Assembly: GCF_964355755.1 (NCBI RefSeq)
Contig: NC_092673.1
Location: forward strand, 17,549,001 to 17,613,000
Length of the DNA stretch: 64,000 nt
Direction of reading: 5' to 3'
DNA from: Antedon mediterranea
Lineage: Eukaryota > Echinodermata > Crinoidea > Comatulida > Antedonidae
The position numbers and the translations under genes are program-made. This document shows, one piece after another, positions 37,703 to 52,700 of this stretch; the first letter of the stretch is position 1; every line of letters starts with the position of its first letter. The notes under the pieces were generated by a model that searched no databases, was not told the DNA's origin, and was given only the letters and a program-made list of their open reading frames with translations.

Positions 37703-40700
37703 GTATAAAAACAGATATATTTTTATAATATTATCAAAGAAGAAATTCTTTTCATTAAAGTTTAAAATTATAGAGGATGTAATTTTATTTAATAGTTTAA
37801 AGCTTTTTTACTTAATGAATTACAATTCTTTTGCATTATCACACTGATGATGGAGGTATAACCTGCATATACTGATTAACCACATTAGGCTAAAAATAAT
37901 AATATAGATACACACTGATGATGGAGGTATAACCTGCATGTACTGATTAACCACATTAGGCTAAAAATAATAATATAAATACACACTGATGATGGAGGTA
38001 TAACCTGCATATACTGATTAACCACATTATACACACTGATGATGGAGGTATAAACCTGCATGTACTGATTAACCACATTAGGCTAAAAATAATAATATAA
38101 ATACACACTGATGATAGGGGTATAACCTGCATGCACTGATTAACCACATTAGGCTAAAAATAATAATATAAATACACACTGATGGGTATGGCAAGCCTCA
38201 GCTGTCTGGAGTATTCGAAATATTATATTATTAATAATGTGGTAAACCATTCTATTTTGTTCTACTCATTTATTAATAATGATAATTATGATTATTTACC
38301 ACAATATTTAGCAGCAATTGTTGTTGTTTGTATTGACAAAAAACAAACAATTTCACATAATGTCTGTTGTCAATATTTATAAACTTTATTGTGATTCCTT
38401 TCCAGGATGGTGAAACTCCATTACATATATATCTGTGGAGTGGATATCCACCTAACTTAGAAATAGTGACGTGTCTCATTCAGCATGGGGCACCAGTAGC
38501 ATTGCAAAATAAGGTAATGTACAGGGATTTGCTGGTGTAATAGGCTAACATTCTATAGATATGCTGTGGTAAACCATTCTATTTTGTTCTACTTATTTAT
38601 TAATAATAATAATTATGATTATTTACCACTTTATTTAGTAGCAATTGTTGTTGTTTGTATTGACAAAAAACAAACAATTTCACATAATGTCTGTTGTCAG
38701 TATTTATAAACTTCATTATGATTCCTTTCCAGTATGGTGAAACTCCATTACATTCATATCTGAGGAGTAGATATACACCTACCTTAGAAATAGTGACTTG
38801 TCTCATTCAGCATGGGGCACCAGTAGCATTGCAAAATAAGGTATTGTACAGGGATTTGCTAGTGTAATAGGCTAACATTCTATAGATATGCTGTGGTAAA
38901 CCATTCTATTTTGTTCTACTCATTTATTAATAATGATAATTATGATTATTTACCACAACATTTAGCAGTAATTGTTGTTGTTTGTATTAACAAAAAACAA
39001 ACAATTTTACATAATGTCTGTTGTCAGTATTTATAAACTTCATTATGATTCCTTTCCAGAATGGTGACACTCTATTACATTCATATCTGTGGAGTGTACG
39101 TACACCTACCTTAGAAATAGTGACTTGTCTCATTCAGCATGGGGCACCAGTAGCATTGCAAAATAAGGTATTGTACAGGGATTTGCTAGTGTAATAGGCT
39201 AACATTATATAGATCTGCTGAAGTAAACCATTCAGCAGTAATTGTTGTTGTTTGTATTTACCAAAAAAAAAACAATTTTACATAATGTCTGTTGTCAGTA
39301 TTTATAAACTTCATTATGATTCCTTTCCAGAATGGTGACACTCTATTACATTCATATCTGTGGAGTGTACGTACACCTACCTTAGAAATAGTGACTTGTC
39401 TCATTCAGCATGGGGCACCAGTAGCATTGCAAAATAAGGTATTGTACAGGGATTTGCTAGTGTAATAGGCTAACATTATATAGATCTGCTGAAGTAAACC
39501 ATTCAGCAGTAATTGTTGTTGTTTGTATTTACCAAAAAAAAAACAATTTTACATAATGTCTGTTGTCAGTATTTATAAACTTCATTATGATTCCTTTCCA
39601 GAATGGTGACACTCTATTACATTCATATCTGTGGAGTGTACGTACACCTACCTTAGAAATAGTGACTTGTCTCATTCAGCATGGGGCACCAGTAGCATTG
39701 CAAAATAAGGTATTGTACAGGGATTTGCTAGTGTAATAGGCTAACATTATATAGATCTGCTGAAGTAAACCATTCAGCAGTAATTGTTGTTGTTTGTATT
39801 TACCAAAAAAAAAACAATTTTACATAATGTCTGTTGTCAGTATTTATAAACTTCATTATGATTCCTTTCCAGAATGGTGACACTCTATTACATTCATATC
39901 TGTGGAGTGTACGTACACCTACCTTAGAAATAGTGACTTGTCTCATTCAGCATGGGGCACCAGTAGCATTGCAAAATAAGGTATTGTACAGGGATTTGCT
40001 AGTGTAATAGGCTAACATTATTTTCTATTTTGTTCTGGTTTACCACATTATTTAGCAGTAATTTTTACTGTATTGTCTCATATTATGGTATATCTGCAGC
40101 ACTGCAAAATAGGGTAATGTAGGCTTACAAAGAATTGTCAGGACAATTTCACATTTTATTGTTATCAGTATTTATAAACTTCAACTTCAGTATCAATTAG
40201 CCTCCATATTAATCAATAGTATTACTACCTCAAAGAGTAGTATTATTTAATCAGACTTACAGATATAGAATTCTCAAGTGTTTGATTTTTTTCACATTTT
40301 TCTCTTTTTACACATAGCACATTCTAACAAGTTTGTTTTGATTTAGATATTCATTTATAAGTCAACTATAATTGTAATGTGTTGTTGTTGTTTTAATATT
40401 TCATTTGTATCTGGATAGTATCCAAATATTATTTTCTTTGAAAGTTTATAGTAAAACTATTTGTTGTTTTATATTATGGCTCAAACATTTTAACACATTT
40501 ACCTACTGTTCCAAAGTAAACTTTTATTCAATTTATCTCTCTCTCTCTCAATGTTGAAGGCGGTAGACTATAAACGGCAGCGCTTAAGTTTTGGTTTGGA
40601 TACAGGAGTTATAGGTGGCGCACTGTACAAGTTGATGTCATTTATTGGCAAATAGTAATTTCTATTCACGTCCTAATTTACAACCAATGTTAAAAAATAG

Positions 40701-43700
40701 TAAATCTACGTGTTATCACATGATGCTCTTTCATCCAATCTCTAGATGGTAAATGTTTGAGCCATGACTGTATGTATGTGATGCGTATTAAAGTGTGTTA
40801 TATTGTATATCAATAATTTCTCAAAAACTACTAAGTAACTACACCCATTTTTTAATAGGATGGAAATACACCTGTCTCTGTTTTAGAAAGTAACAGGTGG
40901 ATAGGGTACCAGAGAAAAATTGAAATTTTAAACTTCTTTAAAAGTAAGTGAAGTTTTAATTATTAAAATTTTGGAATCAACTAGTTTTCATTACAAACGA
41001 TAAAGATTTGATTTTTTGTCCCAAATGAAGAAGACTGTCCAGATAAAGAAAATTAACATTTATGATATCATTCACAGGTTCAGATGGCAATAGATTAAAT
41101 AATCCACTGGGATTGTAGTAAACATGGAAGTTGTGATATGTTGCAAGATGTAAAAACCTTATTTTTTATGATTTGAAAATTGCAAATAAATTAGAAAAAT
41201 TATTTTGCCATTACGATAAAAATACACAAAAATGCAAACTTTAAAATTCCTTTGAATTAACAATATTGAATAAATTTGGCCACACTTTTTTTTTATGGAA
41301 CGTCATTTTTCACATCAAATCAATCTCTTTATTCATCAATACATCAAAACAATTATACATAAACAAATTAAAGATGTGAAGATGAAAGGGACCTCCAAGA
41401 AACCCAAAGGGACTTGTGATAAAAGGACCACTATAAGCTAGTTACAAAAAAAACATACAAAAAATAAATTAATAAAATTAATAAAAATCCTGTATAGACA
41501 AATACACGGGATGCGCATTGTTAAGGAATATTTGAACTTTATTAATTGCATATAAATGTAAATGTAGAATATTTTTTTTTTAAATGTAATCTATTTTATA
41601 TATAATGGTATTATTTAAAATATGTATTCGCAATCGAGGCAAACAATTTACGATAGGAGGAGATAAATATTGAATTTAACAAGGCCATATAGATGTCTGC
41701 AGTCGCTTGCTCAAGTTAGTGTTTACCAACCGACCGACATAGTGAGTTGTAGAGTGGCGTTGCACGTGACTAAAAATCTAATTTTCTTGTTAATCCCATT
41801 TTTTGTTTCCACAATGAATGAATTTTCTTCACATACTTTAAGCCAGCTTAAGAATTCTATTTCTCTGTATGTAAAATTAAGCATCATACATAATGTATTT
41901 TACCTTGGCTCCTACAATTGTATTATCTTGCAACTTCTTATGCAAATAGGCACAAAATAATAAGTAATATTTGAGCATAAACGCTTAAATAATTGTAAAA
42001 GTTGTTATAAATTAATGAGCTTTCAGTAGAGTACTTATACACAGAATAATAGAATATTGCATTCATATTTTGTTTCTTTTTCTTCCCAACTTGTTGTTAC
42101 TTTTTTCTGGGAGCCTAGGCTTAAAGTTTTATACTTTTAAGGTTTCCTTCCACACATACTATGTTTTATTAATTATTATCTTACATGTTTATATAATTAT
42201 TATTTTATGTATTTTTAATATGTGTGAAGAATATTTATTCAATATCTATTGAATATTGCATAAACGAATTAAATTTCAAATATTTATCCTTGGCTTGGTG
42301 TAGGCCTACTAAAAAAGGTTGAGAATACAGAACCAAAACTGATAGTAATGTATGACAAAGTGAACAAACTTTTATAGTCTAAGGAACTTTCTTAGTCAAT
42401 ACATACAAGATTAAACCATTAGGTAAGAGTTCAAAATCTATTTCAAAGACCCTTTCCTTACAATTTTCGACGTTTTGTAAAAATAATGGAATATTACTTT
42501 AAAAACATTAAACCAGGTTATTCCTTGTCTTAGATGTACGTTTTATGGTAATTTATGATAAAATGAGAGAAAAAATGCACTACCTAAGTAGCTCGCAGTT
42601 TATTTATTATTATAAAGTTTATTAAAATCATTAATAAACTTATATTATATATTTGATACTTTCTGATCGTACCAGACGTAACCATAGCCAGTGGAACAAA
42701 GCAATGATTTTTAACCAATAACGAATAATAAAAATAAAGCAATCAATGTTTAAGGATAGTCTGCCTAATTCTGATCCGACAGCCACGCTGGGTGTGCTGT
42801 TTCCAATGCCTAAAATGAATCTTGAAAAACGTGTCTGTAAATGATCAATTGGTGATAAATTCGAAAAGCCCCATGTCTCACTCCCGTAAATTAAAATTTG
42901 TAAAACTTTGTCAAAAATGTGTTTCCATATATTCTCTGGTAGGTATTGTGTTTTGCTAATAATTGATTGTAAATAGTACGTACGTTATTTGTTTTTTGAC
43001 AATTGTGTTCAATTGTGTTATTCCACTGACCATTTGAATTGAAAACCACTTCCAAGTAAGTATACGATTTAACAACTTCCATTTTAATGTTTATGTAATA
43101 CCATTTTTCATATTTTCTTAATTTTTCATCTTTTTTAAATACCATTATTTTTATTTGTTTACATTACACTAAGACGTGTCACAAAATATTTCCAATATAA
43201 TTATTAAATGTTGTAAGCCTTTACTGTGTCTGCGAATAGTAATAAATCAGCAGCATTATTACTTTCGTTATTTTGATTTAGCTAGTAATTCATAAATATA
43301 TTAAATAGAGATGATGGCAGGGGTGACCCTTGTTGTATTCCAATTGAACATTCAAATAGGAGCGTTAATGAGTTTCCTATTTTTACATGTGCTAATAATT
43401 GGAAACTAAATAATAATATATATGACGTCATATAATATTATTGACGCCTATTCTTAATTTTAATAATAGAAAATTATGCTTTATACTGTCAAGTGCACGT
43501 TTTAGATGAACGAAGCAACAAAATAGTCTACCCCTTTTTTTACGTAGATATTTTTTAATTATCCTGTTAAGAATGAAAATATTATCTAATGTGCGGAATC
43601 CCTTGCGAAAACTTGATTGTTCTTATTAAATAATGTTATTGTTTTCAGTTAGTTATTCTAGTGTTAAGGATGTTTAAAAATATTTTGCCAAGAATTGGAA

Positions 43701-46700
43701 TTAGAGAAATGCCCCTATATTAAATACTAGGCTAGACTTACCAAATATTTATTTTGTTTTCAAATTTAGCGCCAGCTGAACCGCTGCTTCAATAGGCTAA
43801 AATAGTCCTTGGCTGTACTGCTAATAACTAATTGTACTGTATATTCATTACATTGGTGGGGGGCGGGGGGCGGTGTTCTTCTAAACACCAAGCCCTTCAA
43901 AGTATAACTAAGCTCTACCAAGTGTATAAAGTGTATATTTTACAAATATTTATATATACAAACATTTAGAGTTTTTAATCAATTATGCAAGCAAGCAATT
44001 ATGACACATTGTACATTCTAGGCTGATGTTTAAATTTTTTATTTTTTTAAATTAATATTTACAAAGTGTAGCGTACACACATAATGGGGAACTAACGACT
44101 GGGGACAGTGGGCACGTTTTCTGAGCGTGCTTTAGTAGGACCAGAAAAGCGCCCTTATTGTAAGCCTTTAAAGGTGCAATTCCAGGTCTATATTGGCAAA
44201 ATTGTTTGACATCAGCCTAAACCATGGTGGGGCTCGAGTTATCTTTATTGTGTTTTGACAAACAGGTATAAAAACAAAATTGATTACTGGTCATAAAACA
44301 GAATATAAATTAAAATATTCAAAAAGTTAATTCAAAGCATATTGAAAACTTACGATAGATGTTTTTAATCGCATTTCCTACTGCCTAATGAATCATACCA
44401 GTTATTCATTTCAGGATTACTTTATTTTCACTTTACCCATTGAAACCATGCTAATCAACCGTATGTTGCTAATTTCAACGATTTAGATTCAGGATCGCTG
44501 TCAAAAAATGTTGCATAACGTCTATATGTTTGGATGAGTTTGAGTTCCACAATTTTTATTAGGACATAATTTAAATTAATAACAGTAGTTGTTAACTGTA
44601 TACATTGTAGTTAAAAATATACATTATTATTATTATTATATTATATTCAGAATGAATGATTGCTTGTACACAGTCACCCACAAGTGTTTGTAAGGCTTTG
44701 TATCACACAGAGCCTTTATATAACCTTATACCATTGAAAAAAAAAGCTATGACTTTTAATATAGTGTTTTTTATGAAAATTAAATATGTAATATTTTGGT
44801 TTTGTGCATTTTTTTAGATTTACCAAGTACTGTTGATGAGCAATTTCAAACACAATTTCAGAAACAGGCAAGTGACGAACAGAAAACAAAACTTCTTAAG
44901 CCAGAGAGTGGTAAGTTTAAGAATAAGAGCTGCTGTATGTTTTATGATTGTATCTATATATAATTTAACAGAATTGTGATTAAAATGGGATTTCAGTAAA
45001 GAGAGAAGTAGACGCTAATGTTATTTAAAAAAACATTTCTGAGCGGTACTGTAAAAAGGCGAAAAGTGTCCAACTGATAACAAATAACAAATGGAGAGAT
45101 TTTATTTATCATAAATAAAACAAACAGTTGATTGTTTCCATTTAAAATACTGTAATAATGCAATGAAGCTAGTTTGCAGATTTATGTGGCATGCTTGCTT
45201 GATTTTTGCTTGATTGTTGATTTTTAGGTTATATGCATTATCATGCGATCACGCACGTACAACCTTTCTTTAATAATATCATCATATTTTATTCACTTTT
45301 CAACTCGAATTTGCGTTATACGAGCACGTCAAAAGTGACAGGCTACGCACGTGTAAGTTAACAAAATGGTAAAAATATGCTAAATTTTAAAAATAATATA
45401 GATCGTCAGAATGCTCGGGAACACATATTTTTTATTTCATTTTCTTGAAGTGTATGTATCATATGTATGATTTATTATGAAATTAAGAGTACAAAAGTTG
45501 ATCAAGTCATCATTAATTGCATTTTAAATTTAAAAAAATTTATTTCGACAATCAAAAAATTATGACATTTTCTTAGGCCGAAATAACAAACTTTAACTTT
45601 CTTCCTTCAAAATAAAAGTTCATATATTAAAGTTAAAAGTATATAGTTTGACAGTGCATGATTTTTTAACATTTTTAAAGATGTCATCATAGTAAAAAAT
45701 ACACGGAGGAATCTTTCTACAACTTTTAGTCAGTTGTGTATGGCTCGGTGGTCTGTGCTCGTGTCTATGGCATTCAAGGTACCAAGATCGAGTCTCATAT
45801 TGGGAAACGAAATAATATTTTTTTTATTATCCATATTGTTTGTTAGTCATTTTATTTGTTAGTGTATAGATTATACACATAATTTATAATGAAATCTAGA
45901 TAAAAAGTAAGTAATGTCTTTATTATTATGTAGTGGTTTATGACATTATACGCAGAGGGATCTTTGATCGGATTGTGATACAGAATATTGTATTCGCATT
46001 AGCAAGGTCCTATATCTATATATAAATTTACGTAAGGGCAAAATTCGCGGTTTATTTCTAGAATTTATACTCAATGGTATATAAAGTTGGTTCGTACTTT
46101 CGGTACTCATTTTAACCATCTGATGTAACCCTGTTTACTAATTAAATTGAGTTAAATAATTAGTTATTGACAATTAAAACAAATTCAGGTTCAACGATTT
46201 GCCCCAAATAGGGGTGTTTCGTGGTTGTGGTATACACTGTATAATGGATGTCAATCTTAATAAATACCCACACACAATAATACGAGGATGCTTCGCATTT
46301 TCCTATCTCCTCCTCAATAATTGTTTTTAATAGCTGAAAACTGGTTGAACAGCTCGAGTACAGCATCATAATGTTGAAGATTTTCTTTAAAAAATACTAT
46401 TTTGATAGATTTAATAAACGTTTATACAAATGTTTTGATCTGGGATAAATGGAACATTCCAATCTCTGTTCCACAAGTTTCTATTCCCTTAGGCGTCGTA
46501 AAGACAAGTACAGTCATAACAGAAATTCGATCCATTTTTTTTCAATCTGTGCGGATTACCAATAAAAAAAAAAACCAAAATTCATATCTTTAACAACGCA
46601 TTAACAGGAATACTATCAAGTTTCCAACTCTTAACCAACGGAGGAACTACTTTTATTGTATTTGTCTCTATAAATGTATCAATGTGTCATTTGGGTCCTT

Positions 46701-49700
46701 TCTCCTTTCTTTATTTGAATGAATATTCTTAAAAACGGATTTACCATTTTATGGGCCCTCAACAAGACAAAACAACAAACAACAACAAAGAATTATAAAA
46801 ATTAAAATAAAGATATGAACAAGATGATAATGACAAAGAAGTTTGTGTTAATAAGAATGATATTACTCTAACATAATAATTAGTATCATATTTTAACACA
46901 AAGAATATAATGCTGATTATTAAGATAAACATAAAGTGTGTAGTTTTGTTGTACTGTAGTTGAATTTCTAAAGCTGATTATAGATATAGAAAGTTATTAT
47001 AATGTTTCACAAATCTTTCTGAAAACAATGATTTCAACAATAAATATAGCATAGCATAGTTAAATGTAGACAGTGAACAATTTTATTCCCTGGTGGTAGT
47101 GTTTTCTCTGCTTTGGCCCTCCTCAGCACTCCACATTTTGCTGAAACAAATAAAAATTGAAATTTACATCATTGTGTGAACAGGTGCCATGTTAAAATAT
47201 ATTAAATATAAATTAGACAAATTTCATATATATCTTGTTTTTAAAATAGACTTATATATATATTATATAAAAATCATAGATAAAATCTCATTGATTAGAT
47301 GATAAGTGAGAGTACCAATGCCTATTATTGTAGATAAAGGTTATATATAATAATATGATACCATGATGATGATCAAGATATGATAATGACACTCGGGCTA
47401 TGTTCAGACATAGCCTCACCAGCCTTTGTAACCTACACCAGTATAAAAATAGATAAATTATTATTATATGGTAGCATTATGAACATTAACAATTTTTGCC
47501 AAGTTGTGTCTTTTAATATTTCTTTTTATGAAAAATATGTGTAAAAGATTTTGTATGTTACATTTTTTAGATTTACCAAGTCTTGTTAGTAAACAGTTTG
47601 AGAAACTAATGGTTGAAGAACAGAAAACAAAGCTTAAACCAGTGATTGGTGAGTTTAAGAATCGTATAAGGAGTTGTATGGTTCAATGTAACATATTGTG
47701 ATTAAAATGGTATTTCAGTAGTGGACTTGTAGTAAGAATTTCATTCATTTATTTTATCATATATTATATAATATACAAATTCTTATAATTGCGTGCAACT
47801 TCAATAGCTTAAATTGTCCTTGGCTGTACTGCTATGATTATAAGTTTCTCACTCATGGTTCAAAATTTGGCACAAAACATTTTCAATGAGTTGAAAGATT
47901 AAGAGAATAATTTAATTGGTCAGATGTTTTGTCTTATTCTGACGTAATTGCACTGTATACTCAGTTCAATGAGAACACTTTGCGAACAAATTTAAAAGTA
48001 TTTGACAGATTGGACTCAAACCCATGACCTCCAGATTACTAGCATTGCGTATATACCTCCAGACCACCGAGCTCAGTAGTATAGAGAGGTTTGAGTCCCA
48101 TCCACACACTCATTATAGTGTAAATATCTTTTTAAATGGTTACATATTATTTTAGTTACTGTTCATGTATTTATTACAACAGATGGCATGGTAATGATAC
48201 CACAACCAAAGTTGGCTGCAATAATATTAAAAACAGGAAAAACTATTTTTGTTATAAAATTAAATAGAACTAACACTGTGCAATTCAAGTTGAAATAAAT
48301 GAATTGAGGAAAATAGACAATCTTACATTGCTGTATATAAATTGTTCTGCTAGTTAACTTAATGACATGTTCAAATATAAGCTGTATTACTGTATCTACT
48401 ACTGTACTGTTAATATAATCTTGACAATAAAGATGATTTGGTACTATTTTTGTTAAGGAGTTATACTCTAAAGAGAGCTAACATTGTAACTTTGTCATGG
48501 AAGAAAGTATAATTGTATTATGAAGGAGATTGCAACAATTACTATATAAACACAATTCAAATAATATTTCATTCTGCAGATCAAATGGAGTTAATTGTGG
48601 ACTCTACAGGTGGAACTCTTCACCTTAAGGATGAAGACATCAAGTTGGAGATACAACCTGGAGCAATTGAAGAAGGAAAAACAGTTAAAATATCACTAGA
48701 AAATATTTTGGAGGAAACAGACATGCCTGTATTTCATCCACTTGAATCAATAATATCACCTATTGTTAAATGTGGACCAGAAGGCACCATCTTCCACAAG
48801 CCCTGTTTACTGTCATTTCCACACAATGCTGTAAATGAAGAGTTTTGGGAATTCACTTTACTTTTTCAAAAATGCTCTCAAGATAAATGGAAAAAACTGA
48901 CAGAAAGTAATGAAAAGGACATCAATTTTACATTAAAGAATGGTCGATGTTTTATAAATTTAATTCACTTCAGTGGTTTTGCATTTATGGGTCGAATAAG
49001 AAACGTTTTTCATGCTAAGAAAAGTATAAAATTTGGAGTCTTTGGAAAGATGATTGTAAATGAATATCAGCTTCGAGTAAAATTTTGGATGCCGGAAAAA
49101 CAGCAGGTCATTTTAAATTTGTTTAAATATTCATATTCTTTATTTCAAATCGTACTTACAGTGAAACACTGAATTACTGTAATTTTTACAATGTTAAAAC
49201 ATTTTAAAACTATTAAATTAAATTTTAATAGTAAGTAACACCATATAAAACTAAACTACTGTACACATAAATAACAGAAAAAAAATAAAGTTGCTGTGAT
49301 TTTCAGCTTCCTAAAAAAATTCAGTTGCACTAAACAACACAAAAGAAATTTAATGGAAAATCAGCCTACAATTTGTCTGAAATTGATGGCGAATTAAATA
49401 CAGTAATTGTATAAAATCTTCAATACTTCAAAGAACTGCAGTTTTACCACACTGCCGTCATTCTAAAAGCTGTATTTAGATTATTATTATTTAACTTTAT
49501 TTATACTATATGTATAAATTTTATTGATTGGACTAATCATTATAAATACACTTAAAAAATGTAAACAACATTTTTAAACTTGAAGCAGATCACAAGTGCT
49601 TGAATTCAGAGCGGAATAGAAGATTCAGAGACATATGTACTGTACTCATAAAACAGCCTATAGTTGATCAAAAATGTTCAGTTTAAAAAAATCTTGTCTG

Positions 49701-52700
49701 AATTTTAGGAGGTTGATAAAGAACAAGCATACCAGGGAGAGAAACTTTTAGAAGGAGGTACAGTACGGTCTTTGTATAAAGACTTGGAAATAAGTGTTGA
49801 AATACCAAATCAAGAATGGAGAATAGTGGATAAAAGAAAAAAAGTAAGAATATTTATTTTGTTTTTCTTTGTAATAATTAATAATTGAAAATTCTATCTA
49901 TCTATACAAAATTTAATATCATCACAATGATTCCAATTAAACAGGATATTGAAAAAATCTCTAAACCCCACCTTAACATTTCTGAAATAAATAAAAAACT
50001 TGAAGTGAGTAAAAAACAATAAGAATTTGTTGATTATTGGTACTGTACTACCAATGGTCTGAAAAAACCCATTAAACTAGGCCTACTAGACTCAAGCCTC
50101 ATTTTTTGTTTATTACTCGATAGTTTTACTTGTAAATGTTTGAATTCAATTCAATTAAATTCATTTATTTTCCAGAAAGACATAAAAAACATATATTTAT
50201 TTGTAAACACTTTTATTTTCATTTATCCGACTCATCGTCAGGGCTTAATGTATATATATTACTGTATTTTCAATTGGATTTAATTGATTATGAAATTAAA
50301 ATATAAGATTTTTAAATAAATTGGTTTTCTTGTTTGATTTTCCTGAACTAGGGTAGGCTCCATCCTACTGGAAGATAACTGGTTCCCAAAAGATAGAGTT
50401 TTGTCATTTTGCGTGTGAATTAATGATTAGCTTACTTCTAACTATAGGCCTATGTCTGAATCGATTAATACTTTGCTCGGAGCGCTTATGTCAACTGAGT
50501 TGAGTTTGAGCCCAGGTTTTTGAGAATTACGGCCCACCACTGTTGAAATGAAATTTCTTTGATTTGAAGATAACCTGGTTTGATATTGACCTTAATCTAA
50601 TGACCTTACAGTATTTGAGTATTAAAAATCTGACTACAGTGCCCATCTACAAATTCAAAATCAGTAAAAACTAACTACTGTACTTTTTAAAATTTATCAC
50701 CATACTTTCTTTTTAGATTATTCCTGCTGAATACCTATCGTTCGAAATATCATATGAGAAATTTTTTTTAAAAAGAAAGAATTCATCCACAAATCTTCTA
50801 AAGGCAAAGTTATTGCTTTCACAAGATTCAAATTTTATTCCCGAAGTGGAAGTGGTTTGTAAGTACAATTTAAGTAGCAAAAATCTACATATAAAACACA
50901 TTATAATTTATAAAGTACATTGTTCTTTTTGAAAACTATTGAATCTGTGATCTTGGACATGTATCCTAATTAAACCACAAATCATATTTTTTTTCCAGGT
51001 GATATTGGAACATTGGTTTCAAGCCAAAGTATGTATTTTCAGTAGTAACTGTTTATATTATATATTTCCTTCATGAAAAACTAATAATTCGTCCATCCAA
51101 AATAGAGCAACTTTTGTTTTAGTTAAATTTTTAGTAACATAAAAAGAGATTGTTTGCATGAGGTACAGTATATTTTTTTGTTTTTAGTCAGAATTCAAAT
51201 TAACATGCTACATTCTTCACATGCAAAAATAATGTTGTTATAACCACTTGAATGTATTGTTTGTTACAGGTAATGTTGTACCATCAAGATCAAATTCAGG
51301 TATAATTATTATATTTTTATGTTCCAATTTTTTTTTTGTACAATGATGGTGACAGTGAATGGATTAACATCAATAATCTAAATCAACAGTATTAATTATA
51401 AAAGAAAGTGTGTATTAGTCATAACAGGGACCAGTAAGTAAGTATATCAAAATAAAGAAATTTAAGTAAACCATTCAAAATCATTGTAATTAATTATGGG
51501 TAAAAAGACATTTATTAACACACAAGAAGAATAGGCCTACTTCTTCATATAATTCAAAGAAACCTAATAGAATTATCAACTGTTTCATTCCAACTTTTCA
51601 AAATAAATCATTTTAATACAGTTTTTTTTATATGAGTGTGCAAATGTAATTGTTTATTTTTTAATGAAAATTGGTAATTTAGTGAATAACTAGAGGGTAC
51701 TCCGAGAGTACAAACCTCCGCCTACTGTAAAATTCCCCTACATAAAATTTTCCCGGAAAATATATATAGTTCTAAGTGTAAATAGGCTAACTGCACACTA
51801 CAAAGTTGTGGATGAGAGTTTGGTGTAATGGTTATGTATCCAGCCTCTCACAGTTGAGATCGCTGGTTCAAGTCCCACTGAAGTTATTTTTTTTTAATTA
51901 TTATTTTTTTATTTCTTTTTTTGTTTTGTTTTTTGTGGACCTTAATGATCTTTGACCCTGACCCTTCAAAATTTAACCACAATTATATGATGAGTCATTG
52001 ATCATTGTGGCTAAGTTTGGTGAGATTTGGATAAAAACTGTGGTCTCTAGGCAGTAAAATAGTTTTTTGTTAGTTGTGACCTTGAACTATGACCTTTTCC
52101 CCTCAAATTCAAACTCGTCCGAGCTTTTGAGGAATAGATCATTGTAGCCAAATTTGGTGAGATTCGGATAAAAACTGTGGCCTCCAGGCTGTTCACAGAC
52201 ACACACACACACAAACACACAGGGGTGAAAACCTCCATGGCGGAGGTAATAAAATAGTATTACTCAAAAGATAATGCTACTTAAATCTATTATAAGCAAA
52301 TTTAAAAGGTTTAGCTCTTTAATAATTAAAACAAAATTGCACACATGAATGCATTTCAACTTGTAAAGATTTGTTTTTACAATCTATATATAAATTATGG
52401 TTAATTCTGACATAGTTGAGGACAATGGAAAAACTTCGGTATAAATCTAGAGAACCATTCGGGTACAACCAGTGGAGGGTGCGCGAGCGAACCCTCTAGT
52501 AGTGATAATTGTAATTGTAATAAAGAGGACTACTTTTTTCTTTTTGCAGTCACTGTAAATCCATGGCAAGTAAGGTTCAACAAGTTGAAACATGATCTTA
52601 GTCTAGTCTATGTTGGTGATAAATTTCTCTTACTGAGATGCTGTCTCTTTGACCACATAGATCTACATCACCTTACTGATCCAGGTAGCATCGCACATTA

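Noticed and set aside
43855-43876. G-quadruplex regulatory element (ggtggggggcggggggcgg)
   Set aside because: The G-run is real, but it lies inside decayed intronic DNA with nothing to suggest a function.
51812-51885. Functional tRNA gene
   Set aside because: Promoter boxes are present but the T and acceptor stems do not pair properly; a SINE head is more likely.
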